Of a stretch of DNA of 64,000 nucleotides, positions 36,600 through 46,602 are shown piece after piece. The position numbers and the translations under genes were made by a program. Below the pieces are notes generated by a model. The model ran no database searches and was not told the origin of the DNA. It saw only the letters and a list, made by a program, of their open reading frames with translations. Positions within the stretch are counted from its first letter, which is position 1. Each line of letters opens with the position of its first letter. Origin of the DNA: Limnobacter alexandrii. GTDB lineage: Bacteria; Pseudomonadota; Gammaproteobacteria; Burkholderiales; Burkholderiaceae_B. The stretch spans positions 412,576-476,575 of the forward strand of contig NZ_SWKN01000007.1 in the NCBI RefSeq assembly GCF_005871185.1, given 5' to 3'.

Positions 36600-38701
36600 A
36601 AAAGTGTCACGGGTACGCCGTTGACTGCGGCGTTGCCACTGGGCTCATCCAGCCATTGTTCATCGGTCAAATCGTTGCAACTAACACCCGCATGCGCTGC
36701 GGCCACTTGCAAACGAACCCCCGATTTGTCGTGCCCCCAACCATGCGGAATACTCACCACACAGGGCATTACATCGTCTGAAATTTCTACAGGCAATGTA
36801 ATTTCACCCACGCGGCTGCGCACACGCACGCTGTGCCCTTCCTGCAAATTCAAACGCGCTGCATCCGCCGGGTTCACCATGGCGGTACAGCGGTTTTTGC
36901 CCTTCACCAGGCGTTCTGAATTGTGCATCCAGGAATTGTTGCTGCGAATGTGGCGCCTTCCAATCAGCATCATTTCCGTGCCTGCGCGCTTGCCGGCGTC
37001 CAGCAAATCAGTCACATAATTTGCTGCGGCCTGAAGTACCTCGGCGGGTGCCAGTTGAATTTTTTTGTCGGCGGTTTGCAAGCGGCCTGGAAAGCTGGGG
37101 CGCAGCGGCCCCAAGTCAATGCCTTCAGGGTGCAACTTCAATTTCTCCAAACTCAGCTTGTGCTCGCTACCCATGCCGTAGGGGCCCATTTGCAAACCCA
37201 TGTCGAGAATCATTTGCGGCGGCATGGAAGGCCGGGCTGGCTTTCCAAGCTTGGCGCTGTAACAGGCAGCCAACTTGTCCATCAATTCCCAATCATCCAG
37301 GCTACCTTCCGGCTTGGGCAGTGTGGCTGCGCTGTATTTGGCCTGATTGCGTATACCAAAAATATTGAAAATCAAATCATAGTGATCATGCTCAAGGGGC
37401 GATGTCGTGGGCAAAATCACATTGGCGTGGCGATTGGTTTCATTGATGTACAAATCCACTGACACCATGAATTCAAGACCAGCCATGGCCTTGTCAAGCT
37501 GTTGGCCATTGGGTGTGGACAACACCGGGTTGCCTGCAATGGTCACCATCGCTTTGATTTGCCCCTCGCCCTCTGTTTGAATTTCCTCGGCCATGATGGC
37601 GCTGGGAAACTCGCCCAAGGCTTCAGGCTTTTGGCTAACCCGGCTGTGCCAACGGCCATAACTGCCTGGCTTGCTGTTGGGTGCAGCGATCAGGTCGAGC
37701 GCAGGGTTGGCCACCAGGCTTCCACCCACCCGGTCGGTGTTGCCTGTTACAAAATTAAGCAACTGAATACCCCACTGCGCCAAGGTGCCATGGCGCTGCG
37801 TGCAGGCACCCATGCGTCCATACGCAACGGCTTTCCCGGCATTGGCAAAATCACGCGCAATTTGGCGAATGGTTTCAGCCTCAATACCGCACTCGGCTTG
37901 TGCCACTTCAGGCGTTACCTTCGAAATGGCACCCAAAGCGGCATACAGGCCTTCACTGTGATGCGCCAAACGATCCATGCGGGTAAGCCCTTCGTCAACA
38001 ATTGTGTTGATCAGTGCAAACACAAAGGCAGCGTCGCTGGCTGGCCTGATGAAGTGATGCGCATCGGCCACCTCGGCGGTCTCGGTTTTGCGAGGATCAA
38101 TCACGATCAACTTTCCTCCGCGCGCCTGCAAGGCCTTGATGCGTTTGGCCACATCGGGCACGGTCATCAAGCTGCCATTCGATGCAATGGGGTTTGCACC
38201 CAGCATGAGGAAATAATTGGTGTGGTCAATGTCGGGAATGGTGATGAGCAACTGGTGCCCGAACATCCAGTAACCCAACAACTGCATGGGCAACTGGTCG
38301 ACCGAAGTTGCAGAGAAACGATTGCGTGTTTTCAGCAAACCCAAAAAATTCGAGCTGTGGGTCATCAAGCCCCAGTTGTGCACGTTCGGGTTGCCCTGAT
38401 ACACGCCCACCGCATTGGCGCCGTATTTTTGTTGCACCTGGAACAAGCCCTCACAGGCCAGCTCGATTGCATCTTCCCAGGTGGTTTCTACCCACTGCCC
38501 GTTCACTTTTTTAACAGGCATTTTCAAACGGTCGGGGTCTTCCTGAATGTCCTTCAATGCCACTGCTTTTGGGCAAATGTGCCCACGGCTAAAGGGGTCT
38601 TGCTCATCGCCTTTGATGGACACAAGTTGATTGTTTTCAACCTCGATTTTCAAGCCACAGATGGCTTCACACAAATGGCAGGCGCGGCGATGAGTTTGCA
38701 A
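36587..38701 (-). CDS. molybdopterin-dependent oxidoreductase with N-terminal Fe-S cluster
   Basis: About 704 residues, a bis-MGD enzyme of the formate dehydrogenase/nitrate reductase superfamily. The [4Fe-4S] motif is CHLCEAICGLKIEVEN with a fourth Cys in GHICPKAVAL (~50). MGD domains follow (VGVYQGNPNVHNWG, LMLGANPIASNG, ILPTTSPLEHDHYDL), and the C-terminal DMSO-reductase-type barrel has RSNNSWMHNSERL and VRVRSRVGEI. The best start is TTG at 38701, with AGGAGA 8 bp before it and no signal peptide; the frame also runs to an ATG at 38773. The physiological substrate is unknown. Confidence 0.85.
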   Translation of the reverse strand: MQTHRRACHLCEAICGLKIEVENNQLVSIKGDEQDPFSRGHICPKAVALKDIQEDPDRLKMPVKKVNGQWVETTWEDAIELACEGLFQVQQKYGANAVGVYQGNPNVHNWGLMTHSSNFLGLLKTRNRFSATSVDQLPMQLLGYWMFGHQLLITIPDIDHTNYFLMLGANPIASNGSLMTVPDVAKRIKALQARGGKLIVIDPRKTETAEVADAHHFIRPASDAAFVFALINTIVDEGLTRMDRLAHHSEGLYAALGAISKVTPEVAQAECGIEAETIRQIARDFANAGKAVAYGRMGACTQRHGTLAQWGIQLLNFVTGNTDRVGGSLVANPALDLIAAPNSKPGSYGRWHSRVSQKPEALGEFPSAIMAEEIQTEGEGQIKAMVTIAGNPVLSTPNGQQLDKAMAGLEFMVSVDLYINETNRHANVILPTTSPLEHDHYDLIFNIFGIRNQAKYSAATLPKPEGSLDDWELMDKLAACYSAKLGKPARPSMPPQMILDMGLQMGPYGMGSEHKLSLEKLKLHPEGIDLGPLRPSFPGRLQTADKKIQLAPAEVLQAAANYVTDLLDAGKRAGTEMMLIGRRHIRSNNSWMHNSERLVKGKNRCTAMVNPADAARLNLQEGHSVRVRSRVGEITLPVEISDDVMPCVVSIPHGWGHDKSGVRLQVAAAHAGVSCNDLTDEQWLDEPSGNAAVNGVPVTLFPVV

Positions 38702-38820
38702 GTTTGTCTCCTGGCAGGTTCTCGGGTGGAACCCTGTTCTCGAAAGGCCAAGCTTTGTTGGCGCGTGCCTCATATTACTTGCGAAGGTGTAATACCATCA
38801 AGAGATCAACAGGAGACAAC

Positions 38821-39822
38821 ATGATCAACGCATACGCAGCTTTCGAGGCCAAAGGCCCTTTGAAACCCTTTCAATACGATCCCGGCGAATTAAGCGCATT
38901 TGACATTGAGATCGATGTTGACCATTGCGGCATTTGCCACAGCGACGTCAGCATGCTGGACAACGACTGGGGCCGAGCCAAATACCCCATGGTGGCGGGC
39001 CACGAAATTATCGGTCGCGTGAGCAAGGTGGGTAGTCATGTAAGCCACTTGGCCATTGGCGATGTAGTGGGTCTGGGTTGGCACGCAGGTTATTGCGAAA
39101 GCTGCAAAATGTGTATGGGCGGCGACCACAACCTGTGTAGCGCCGCCAAGGGCACCATTGTTGGCCGGCACGGCGGTTTTGCCGACAAAGTACGCGCACA
39201 GGCCATCAGTGCCGTAAAAATTCCGGCCAGTGTTAACCCGGCAACGGCTGGCCCATTGCTGTGCGGCGGCATCACTGTTTACAACCCGCTGGTGCAATTC
39301 AATGTTTCACCGCAAAGCAAAGTGGCAGTCATTGGTGTGGGTGGCTTGGGCCACATGGCAGTGATGTTTTTGAAGGCTTGGGGATGCGAAGTAACCGCTT
39401 TTAGCAGCAACGCCTCCAAAACCGACGAGCTACTGGGTATGGGTGCACACCATGTACTGAACAGCAAAGACCCGGATGCCTTGAAAAAAGCCGCCGGATC
39501 GTTCGACCTGATTTTGTCGACTGTGAATGTGAAGCTGGACTGGAACGCCTACATTGCCACATTGGCTCCCAAAGGCCGCCTGCATTTTCTGGGGGCTGTG
39601 CTTGAGCCTTTGGACATTGGCGTGTTTGGCTTGATGGGCCAACAGCGAACCATTTCTTCCTCACCCGTGGGCAGCCCACGCGTAATCGCCGACATGTTGA
39701 ACTTTGCAGGCCGGCACAACATAGAGCCGATTGTTGAAACCTACGCATTTGATCAAATTAACGAGGCCTTGGACAAAGTACGCCATGGAAGCCCCCGCTT
39801 TAGAGTGGTGCTGTCGCGTTAA
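38821..39822 (+). CDS. zinc-dependent alcohol dehydrogenase (YahK/cinnamyl-alcohol type)
   Basis: 333 residues from the ATG at 38821, preceded by AGGAGA. Catalytic zinc ligands are Cys in DHCGICHSD and His in AGHEIIGRV. Structural zinc cysteines are in YCESCKMCMGGDHNLC. The NADP-binding loop is GVGGLGHMAVMFLKAWG. This is the NAD(P)-dependent aldehyde/alcohol reductase branch (E. coli YahK). Divergent from the molybdopterin oxidoreductase, with only 119 bp between the start codons. The frame open from 38704 adds a non-homologous N-terminus. Confidence 0.93.
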   Translation: MINAYAAFEAKGPLKPFQYDPGELSAFDIEIDVDHCGICHSDVSMLDNDWGRAKYPMVAGHEIIGRVSKVGSHVSHLAIGDVVGLGWHAGYCESCKMCMGGDHNLCSAAKGTIVGRHGGFADKVRAQAISAVKIPASVNPATAGPLLCGGITVYNPLVQFNVSPQSKVAVIGVGGLGHMAVMFLKAWGCEVTAFSSNASKTDELLGMGAHHVLNSKDPDALKKAAGSFDLILSTVNVKLDWNAYIATLAPKGRLHFLGAVLEPLDIGVFGLMGQQRTISSSPVGSPRVIADMLNFAGRHNIEPIVETYAFDQINEALDKVRHGSPRFRVVLSR

Positions 39823-39862
39823 TCCCCCTCCTTTTACCCCCCACCCCCACCCTTTGATGTGA

Positions 39863-40372
39863 TTGTTTCAAAAGAACATTCGGAGGAATCTGGGTGGGAG
39901 GGTTCTGAATACACCAATAGAGAGTACAGCAGCAACGCTCGCAGGACTTTCCTCAGGCAATTCAATCGCCAACAACATGGCGTATTTCAGGGCACACCAT
40001 CCAGTCGATCCATTCGACTGTGAATACAGCGAGTTGGCTGCGCACATCGAAGACACCGGTCTTTTGAACTTGAGCTTGCCATTTATCCTTCAAGGCCTCG
40101 CCGAGACTGAAGGCACCACCTGGCACTACTTTCGGGGCCTGATGAAAGCCCATGCCGAACTTCGGCCCAAGGTTAAAACCATCGAATCCACGCCTCGGCT
40201 GATTGGCGAACTGTTGAAAGTTTGTATTCACGAATACGACGCCATCAACCAGGAAGCTTTCGATGAAAGCCAGGCTTGCAGTCTGGCTGTGCTTGAAACT
40301 GCGGCCTATCTATTGGTTCACTACAGCCCGCATGAAGGCAATCAATGGCTTGATGCAATCTATCAAGATTGA
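39863..40372 (+). CDS. hypothetical protein
   Basis: The frame encodes up to 169 residues; I do not recognise the family. The part from ~residue 39 (MAYFRAHHPVDPFDCEYSEL) looks like a folded helical protein, with no signal peptide or membrane segment (the N-terminal stretch before it is ambiguous). The start is uncertain: TTG at 39863, or the ATG at about 39977. GGAGG at 39882-39886 does not sit at a good distance from any ATG. It lies between the dehydrogenase and the pilus operon, on the same strand as both. Confidence 0.5.
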   Translation: MFQKNIRRNLGGRVLNTPIESTAATLAGLSSGNSIANNMAYFRAHHPVDPFDCEYSELAAHIEDTGLLNLSLPFILQGLAETEGTTWHYFRGLMKAHAELRPKVKTIESTPRLIGELLKVCIHEYDAINQEAFDESQACSLAVLETAAYLLVHYSPHEGNQWLDAIYQD

Positions 40373-40518
40373 TTTGACACATTTAACAACCCCCTGAGAC
40401 AACTGAATAACCGGGGGATTGCTGCAAAAGAAATTATTTCGTATATTGATGTATATTCGAATTAATAAAATTTGCAAAATCGCTGAATACCGATCCATAC
40501 GAAGAAGGTAAAACGAAT

Positions 40519-41226
40519 ATGGAATTTGCTCTTGGTCTTGTCATTGTGCTGATGGCATGGAACACAAACGGCGAAACAGGTGCGGAGACTAGCGCCACTG
40601 CGGCCATTGAAGCACCCGCTTACGCAACTGTGACTGAAAAACGTGAGGAGCAACTCCCGTATTTCGCTGATGAGCTGTTGTCACGCAATGTCGAATTGGC
40701 GCGATACGATGCACCCGCCCCCTTGCCACAAGCCCGCAGCTATGAAGTACTTGCGCAGCCAAGCCTCGAACCCAAGTCGCCAAACGCAGCTTCAAGCAAA
40801 GCCAACAATATTCAGCTGGCCATGCAATCGCCCTCCTCGGATGTATTCATTGTTGACATTCCACCCAAAATTATTCGCGAAGCTGAACAGCTGGCTGCCC
40901 TGCCTGTGAAGCAGGAAAGCGCAAGGCTGGTTTTAACGCCACGTGCCATTCAATGGGAATTGCGTGTTGAGGACGGCCGATTGGACAAAGCCATTCGCCG
41001 TTGGGCCAAAGAAGCAGGCTACACATTCCGCTGGGACGCCGACCGCTACGTGATGATTGCAGCGGGCACTACCTTCTCTGGCACATTCGAATACGCCGTG
41101 GAACAGGTGCTTGAAACACCTGGAATCAAGAACAGCGAATACCCGCTGGAAGCCTGTGTTTACAACAACGAGCCCCCACTGCTGCGAATTACCCGCTTGG
41201 GCGATCAAAAAGAAGAGTGCCGATAA
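40519..41226 (+). CDS. TcpQ/PilL-domain pilus biogenesis protein
   Basis: A 235-residue protein; the C-terminal ~100 residues (LTPRAIQWELRVEDGRLDK, then IRRWAKEAGYTFRWDADR and TFEYAVEQVLETPGI) match the toxin-coregulated pilus Q / PilL C-terminal domain, a periplasmic secretin-interacting module. The N-terminus has a short hydrophobic stretch (MEFALGLVIVLMAW) and a Pro/Ala-rich linker. It is the first gene of the type IVb pilus operon, 3 bp before pilN. The RBS AAGAAGG lies about 10 bp before the ATG. Confidence 0.75.
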   Translation: MEFALGLVIVLMAWNTNGETGAETSATAAIEAPAYATVTEKREEQLPYFADELLSRNVELARYDAPAPLPQARSYEVLAQPSLEPKSPNAASSKANNIQLAMQSPSSDVFIVDIPPKIIREAEQLAALPVKQESARLVLTPRAIQWELRVEDGRLDKAIRRWAKEAGYTFRWDADRYVMIAAGTTFSGTFEYAVEQVLETPGIKNSEYPLEACVYNNEPPLLRITRLGDQKEECR

Positions 41227-41229
41227 AAC

Positions 41230-42993
41230 ATGAAGACACCACTGAACAGAACACTGGTTTTCACTGCAATTGCAGCATTGATCGGCCTGGGAACAGCTGG
41301 TTGTACCGGCCCGCAGATCAAGGCAGAAGTGCAAGCCGACAACGACAACGGTTTGCGCAAGGTTGACCAGGTCAATACCACACTGCAAACCAACGGTTCG
41401 TTTCGTGGTGGCCGGCAATACGCCGATGAACAGGCCAAACAACAGCAGAATGCCAAGGTATTGAAGCGCGCCAGCAAAAGCTGGATCGGTGGCACCTTCG
41501 TGCATGTGAATGACGACGACAAACTGCCTGCAATTTTTCATGAAACCTACAAAATGAATTTTGCGGACAAAGGCCGCCCTGTGGACTTGAACACGGTGGC
41601 AGCCCGCTTGACCCAAATGGTCGGCATACCCGTGCGAATTCAGCAAGACGTATTCAACGCGCCAGTGAGCGCCGAACCTCGCCGTGGCGCACGGCAGTTG
41701 CCACCAGTCAACGCCCCCGCTGAAGCGGCGCCACCCCCATCAGGCCCTGTTGCAATCGACAGTGTGGCACTGGCACCCCGAACCACAGTGGGTTCAGTGG
41801 CCATGAATTGGGACGGGACCCTGATTGATTTTTTGAACAACACCACCGACAAACTGGGTTTGTCGTGGGAGTACCGCGACAACTCGATTGTCATCATGCG
41901 CTACACCACTGCCATGTACGAACTGGCCTCTTTCCCCAACGGTTATGAATACGCCATGAGCAGCGGCACGCAAGGCCGTGTGCGCGGCAATGAAGTGCAA
42001 AGCAATTCGAATTTGAGTGTGTCTGAGAAAGGAAAAATTGACGGCCAGGCCAGCATTTTGGAAGTGATCAATCGCATGGTGGCCTCGGTACCGGGTTCTG
42101 AGGTCATTGTGGCCGAGGGCACAGGCCGTGTGATGGTGAAAACAAGCCGTGACATGCAAACCCAGGTGCGCACTTTGATCCGCGCCGAAAATGCGAACAT
42201 GCTCAAACAGGTGCATGTGCAACTGGACATTTACTCGGTGATGTCCAAAAAAGACGATCAACAGGGCGTGAACTGGGATGTATTTTTCAGAAGCCTTTCT
42301 CAGCGCTATGGCATTGGTGTGCTGTCGCCTGAATCGCTGGTTGCACCAGAAGCAGGCCTGATTGCACTGACCATTCCTGAAGCCTTACAAGGTTTCATTC
42401 CTGGTCAAAACCCGCCCAACAGCCCGACCAACCAACGTTTTGGTGCAAGTTCTGCCATCCTGCAGGCACTCAATGAAATTGGCGACAACGTACAACACCG
42501 CCCTATTTCACTTGTGGCTTTGAACAGGCAATGGGCGCGCAAAGCACGGCTTACAACCACTGGCTACCTGGCTGAAACCAAGCCTGCGTCATCTGGCGCG
42601 CTGGGTGGCGGTACTGGTGTGCCAGGTTTGACCACAGACGAAATTACAACTGGCGATCAATTTGCGGCCATGCCGTTCATTCTGGACAACAACACCATCA
42701 TGCTGAAAATGGGCATTAGTTTGTCCGACCTGACCAGCCTGCTTGAAATTACCACCGGGGCAGGCGAAACCCTGCAACGTGTTCAAACCCCCAACACCAG
42801 CAGCATTTCTGACCAGTACACGATTGCGCTTCGCCCCGGTGAAGTGATGGCTATTACTGGCTTGTCACGCGATGTATCCGGTTTCACCGAACGCAAGCTG
42901 ACTGAACAGGCACCGCTGTTGGCTGGTGGTTCGCGCAACTTGTCCACCATGCGAGAGAACTTCATCGTTCTGGTTCGCGCGGTGGTGCTGTAA
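41230..42993 (+). CDS. pilN: type IVb pilus secretin PilN
   Basis: A 587-residue outer-membrane secretin lipoprotein. The signal ALIGLGTAGC has a lipobox at Cys25. N-domain-like segments (SWEYRDNSIVIMRYTTAMYE, N0/STN type) come before a short Gly/Asn-rich linker, then the secretin domain with PilQ/GspD-like closing (QYTIALRPGEVMAITGLSRD). It forms the channel for pilus exit. Homologues in R64 thin pili are PilN. It starts 3 bp after the TcpQ gene. Confidence 0.9.
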   Translation: MKTPLNRTLVFTAIAALIGLGTAGCTGPQIKAEVQADNDNGLRKVDQVNTTLQTNGSFRGGRQYADEQAKQQQNAKVLKRASKSWIGGTFVHVNDDDKLPAIFHETYKMNFADKGRPVDLNTVAARLTQMVGIPVRIQQDVFNAPVSAEPRRGARQLPPVNAPAEAAPPPSGPVAIDSVALAPRTTVGSVAMNWDGTLIDFLNNTTDKLGLSWEYRDNSIVIMRYTTAMYELASFPNGYEYAMSSGTQGRVRGNEVQSNSNLSVSEKGKIDGQASILEVINRMVASVPGSEVIVAEGTGRVMVKTSRDMQTQVRTLIRAENANMLKQVHVQLDIYSVMSKKDDQQGVNWDVFFRSLSQRYGIGVLSPESLVAPEAGLIALTIPEALQGFIPGQNPPNSPTNQRFGASSAILQALNEIGDNVQHRPISLVALNRQWARKARLTTTGYLAETKPASSGALGGGTGVPGLTTDEITTGDQFAAMPFILDNNTIMLKMGISLSDLTSLLEITTGAGETLQRVQTPNTSSISDQYTIALRPGEVMAITGLSRDVSGFTERKLTEQAPLLAGGSRNLSTMRENFIVLVRAVVL

Positions 42994-43009
42994 AACGCGA
43001 GGATGCGCC

Positions 43010-44299
43010 ATGGCTGAACAATCTGCAGTCGTTCACCAGCTTGGAAAAAAAGCTTACATTGCCGGCTTGAACTGGCAGCCCCTGGCGCACTCGGGCTACA
43101 GCAAACGCATTGCCGACATTCGGGAATATGCAGACCGCATTGATGCGACCAAGCATATTCTACTCAAAGGCAGTCAAAACGAATACCTGGGCCTTTACAA
43201 TTTCGACCCCGACATTTCCGATGAGGAACGCACGGGGCAGGTGTACAGCCTTGCTGCAATGCTGGCCACACAGAATGAGCAGGAACATGCGATCTATGCC
43301 ATTCGCATAGAGGCAGGCAGCAAAAAAGGCCAAATGGCCTTGGTGGTGATTGAACAGGGTGCACCCACCATGGACATGATCGGCAGCGATGCCGAGGTGG
43401 CCAGCACGGTGAACACCTACACCAATGGGTCGATCGAAAGTTCGGAATACCATGTGTACAGCAATGCGCCAGAACTGTTTCCGAGCGCCCTGCCCCTGGA
43501 CATTGCAGCCCGCTTGGGCAGCTTTAACAATAAACATGCGCTGATTGGTTTACCCACCGATTTGATCAAAGCCTCTGGAGTTCTGGCTGTCGTTTTGCTG
43601 TTGGCCGGTGGCGCATATGGCGGCAATGAATACCTGGAGGCCAGTGCACGCGAAGCACGCATGAAGCAGGCGCAGTCCAGCATTCAAACCCCGCAGTACC
43701 TGAAAAAACTGGCCACCGACCAACGCAGTGTGGGCCTGGCCAATGCCGATGTGATTGAGATGCTGAACCTGTTGAGCGAACAGCCTTTCATGGCTCGCGG
43801 CTGGTTGCTGGAGGGCATTCAATGCAACTTGGGCAAGTGCGTGAGTGAATGGCAATCACAAGGCGGTTACACGCAAGAGTTGGTCAGCTTTTTGTACAAC
43901 CAGCAAAGCAGCCCGAACCCCAAAGATGTCAACAAGCTGAAGTTCTCCTTTGCCTACGACATGGCGCCCAAGGGAATTCAGCAACTTCAAGACTTGCCCA
44001 AGAAACAGGAGGCCAGCGAACTGCTTTACCTGGAACAACAAGCCTGGCAAAAAGCCGGCATTCAATTCAAGGTAGATACGCAAGGCCAAACCTGGCCTAC
44101 CGGTTTCAAAAGCATTCCACCCAATGTGTCGGTGAACCGGCATGCCACTGAGGTGACCGGCAGCCTGACGCTCATGAAAGACTTTCTGGACCGGTACCCT
44201 TCCGGCATTTACTGGAATCAGATTTCAATGAAGATTGAACCCAAAAACCTGGATGCCGCCGTCATGGTGACATTGAAGGGAGCACTGTATGCGTATTAA
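43010..44299 (+). CDS. pilO2: type IVb pilus assembly protein PilO2
   Basis: 429 residues from ATG 43010, with GAGG 7 bp upstream. It has a cytoplasmic N-terminal domain of ~190 residues, one membrane helix (ASGVLAVVLLLAGGAYGGNEY) near residue 195 and a periplasmic domain with a CNLGKC pair. This is the PilO2 family that links the secretin to the inner-membrane platform. It overlaps pilP by 11 bp. Confidence 0.88.
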   Translation: MAEQSAVVHQLGKKAYIAGLNWQPLAHSGYSKRIADIREYADRIDATKHILLKGSQNEYLGLYNFDPDISDEERTGQVYSLAAMLATQNEQEHAIYAIRIEAGSKKGQMALVVIEQGAPTMDMIGSDAEVASTVNTYTNGSIESSEYHVYSNAPELFPSALPLDIAARLGSFNNKHALIGLPTDLIKASGVLAVVLLLAGGAYGGNEYLEASAREARMKQAQSSIQTPQYLKKLATDQRSVGLANADVIEMLNLLSEQPFMARGWLLEGIQCNLGKCVSEWQSQGGYTQELVSFLYNQQSSPNPKDVNKLKFSFAYDMAPKGIQQLQDLPKKQEASELLYLEQQAWQKAGIQFKVDTQGQTWPTGFKSIPPNVSVNRHATEVTGSLTLMKDFLDRYPSGIYWNQISMKIEPKNLDAAVMVTLKGALYAY

Positions 44300-44867
44300 T
44301 TGTTTGATTCGACCCCTTATTGCCATGACAGGTCTGCTGGTTTCAAGCGGATTGCATGCGCAAGACAATACCGCGGCGAAAGTTGAAACGAAGGCCGAGA
44401 ATGTATCGGCAGTTACACCGGTTGAGAACATCAAGCTCAACGGGGTTACGGTGCCGTTGAACATCAAAACACTGGCGGAAATCCAAAGGCTGCAGGAAGA
44501 ACAAGCCATGCGCGAAGAGCTGCAAGCTGCGCTGAAAATTGGTGGCAGCGTAAGCAGCACAAGCAGCAAACCACAGGCACCCGCCCCAGCAGCAGTTGTA
44601 GCAAGCAAACCTGCTGCCGCTACACCCGTGCGAACCGCCAGCAAAGCAGCACCCGCAATTTCAGCCAACACCCTGCTGGGTGTGTATGGCACCACAGGCG
44701 CAATGACCGCTGAAATTCAAACTGCAAGCCGAAGTGTGCGCACGCTTCGCGAAGGCGAACAGCTTGGCAAATTCAATATCAAGAGAATCACCCAAAACGG
44801 ACTGGAACTGGTCGCAAGTAACGGCAACACGCAGCATGTCTCCGTGGGTGCGCAAGTGAGGTTTTGA
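44289..44867 (+). CDS. pilP: type IV pilus biogenesis protein PilP
   Basis: A 192-residue periplasmic protein with signal peptide PLIAMTGLLVSSGLHA. A Pro/Ala/Ser-rich linker follows. The C-terminal PilP domain has ISANTLLGVYGTTGAMTAEI and LREGEQLGKFNIKRI. It is thought to connect the inner-membrane platform with the secretin. It starts inside the pilO2 3' end and is followed by pilQ after 2 bp. Confidence 0.85.
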   Translation: MRINCLIRPLIAMTGLLVSSGLHAQDNTAAKVETKAENVSAVTPVENIKLNGVTVPLNIKTLAEIQRLQEEQAMREELQAALKIGGSVSSTSSKPQAPAPAAVVASKPAAATPVRTASKAAPAISANTLLGVYGTTGAMTAEIQTASRSVRTLREGEQLGKFNIKRITQNGLELVASNGNTQHVSVGAQVRF

Positions 44868-44869
44868 TC

Positions 44870-46600
44870 ATGAAGAGAGACCCGGCACTGAATGTGTTGG
44901 CCACGCAGGCGGAGAAGTCGCTGAGGGTTGAAAAACTCAGTGAGCTGCCCGCGTTTTCGCGCGTGCTGACCGACGGCAGTGCGGGGGCTTTGTTGAAGCT
45001 GCCCGCAGTGGTGGAAAAACATGTGTGCGCCATTGAAACTGGCGTGAAGCGCGCAATCATTTTGTACGACGCAGAAAAACTCGCGCAAATTCGCCCTTTC
45101 ATTTCACACCTGCGCGGCAAACTGATTGCTGAAAAATTCACATTCGAACGGCCGGAAATTGGTTGTGGTGGCGGCGTAATTGAGCATCTGATCGAGAACT
45201 CCCGAACCAAGATCGACAGCAATGAAGGTGAAGAAGATCCAGCCCTTGCGCAGTCCAAAGCAAAAGAAATTTTTGAATCCTGGGTGGCCTTGGCGGTACA
45301 GGAACGCGCAACCGACATTCACGTGCAAGTGGTCAACAACATTGCGGAAGTGAAATTGCGTGTGGATGGTGAACTTGAATTTCTGCGCGACCAGCAAGGT
45401 GGTGTGTACACGCCACTACAGGCTGAACGTGCCGTGGCTTGGGCCTACAACAACGCCTCGGGCAAGGGCTCGAACAGCAACAGCCAGTTTTCGGTTGGCG
45501 AGAACCTGTACTGCATGATTGCAGCCCGCGAAGTGGGTGGCAAACGCGTGGCCATGCGCTATCAGTCCATGCGGGGTTGGGCGGGTATCAAAGTGGTGTG
45601 CCGCTTGTTGTACGTGGACATTGATGCACCCACACTCAGCTATGAGCAGTTGGGTTATGCCCCCTCGCACATGAAGCAGTTAAAGAGTGCATCCAACACA
45701 CCCTCAGGCACTATTATTTTTGCAGGTGTTACTGGATCCGGTAAAACCACCACGCTGAAAACTTTTATTGAAACGCACCCGGGCAATGGAACAGATGCGT
45801 TTTACTCCATTGAAGACCCCGTGGAATACCCACTGCGCGGCGTGCACCAAATTCCGATTCAGCGTGATTTGCTGGACCGCAAAGGCTCAGCTGCCAAATA
45901 CGCGGAAGTTGTGGCGGGCTTGATGCGTGCCGACCCCGGCTGCGTGTTGATGGGTGAAATTCGCGACCCGGCCACTGCAATTTCAGCACAGCAAATTGTT
46001 GAAACCGGTCACATGGCTTGCGGTACAGTACACGCGCATTTGATCTCGGGCATTGTGCCGCGCCTGACCAATGAAGAAATCGGGATGAGCAGGGATGTGC
46101 TGACCAACCCGAATATTTTGACACTGCTGGTGTACCAGGCCTTGGTGCCCAAACTGTGCCCACACTGCAAAATTGGCGGCCGCCTGTATCAACATGGCAT
46201 GCCCGATTCTGAGCATGTGTTTGAAGTACTCGACACGCTGGAAAACCGGTTTGAACTGGAACGTGAGCTGTTTTACTTCAAGAGACATGGCGGTTGCCCA
46301 AAGTGCAAACACCGCGGCACTGCGGGTCTAAGCGTGGTTGCTGAAATTTTGACACCCGACCGCAAGTGGCTGAACCTGATTCGCCAGGGCAAAGACTATG
46401 AAGCCATGATGTACTACCGCTCGAAATCAGATGGCAATTTCCGGTCAGAAAACATGGACGGCAAAACCGTGTTTGAACACACCTTGTTCAAAGCACTGCT
46501 TGGCGAAGTAGACCCACGACACTGCGAACGTTTTGACAGCTTTGACCGGTTCGAGATTATGAACGACGCAGACCGCGCCGAAACTGCTGCTTACACCTGA
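44870..46600 (+). CDS. pilQ: type IVb pilus assembly ATPase PilQ (GspE family)
   Basis: 576 residues of a secretion/pilus ATPase. The N-terminal domain has the segment FESWVALAVQERATDIHVQV. Walker A is GVTGSGKTTT (~286-294), Asp and His boxes are EDPVEYPLRGVHQ and GTVHAHLISG, and Walker B is GCVLMGEIRDPATA. Two CxxC pairs (CPHC and CPKC) form the zinc-binding domain characteristic of extension-type motors. The start is ATG 44870 with GAGG upstream. Confidence 0.92.
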   Translation: MKRDPALNVLATQAEKSLRVEKLSELPAFSRVLTDGSAGALLKLPAVVEKHVCAIETGVKRAIILYDAEKLAQIRPFISHLRGKLIAEKFTFERPEIGCGGGVIEHLIENSRTKIDSNEGEEDPALAQSKAKEIFESWVALAVQERATDIHVQVVNNIAEVKLRVDGELEFLRDQQGGVYTPLQAERAVAWAYNNASGKGSNSNSQFSVGENLYCMIAAREVGGKRVAMRYQSMRGWAGIKVVCRLLYVDIDAPTLSYEQLGYAPSHMKQLKSASNTPSGTIIFAGVTGSGKTTTLKTFIETHPGNGTDAFYSIEDPVEYPLRGVHQIPIQRDLLDRKGSAAKYAEVVAGLMRADPGCVLMGEIRDPATAISAQQIVETGHMACGTVHAHLISGIVPRLTNEEIGMSRDVLTNPNILTLLVYQALVPKLCPHCKIGGRLYQHGMPDSEHVFEVLDTLENRFELERELFYFKRHGGCPKCKHRGTAGLSVVAEILTPDRKWLNLIRQGKDYEAMMYYRSKSDGNFRSENMDGKTVFEHTLFKALLGEVDPRHCERFDSFDRFEIMNDADRAETAAYT

Positions 46601-46602
46601 AC

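Noticed and set aside
37502..38824. 440-codon plus-strand frame opposite the molybdopterin oxidoreductase
   Set aside because: Shadow frame. The real gene has the cluster and MGD motifs, and the shadow has no recognisable domain.
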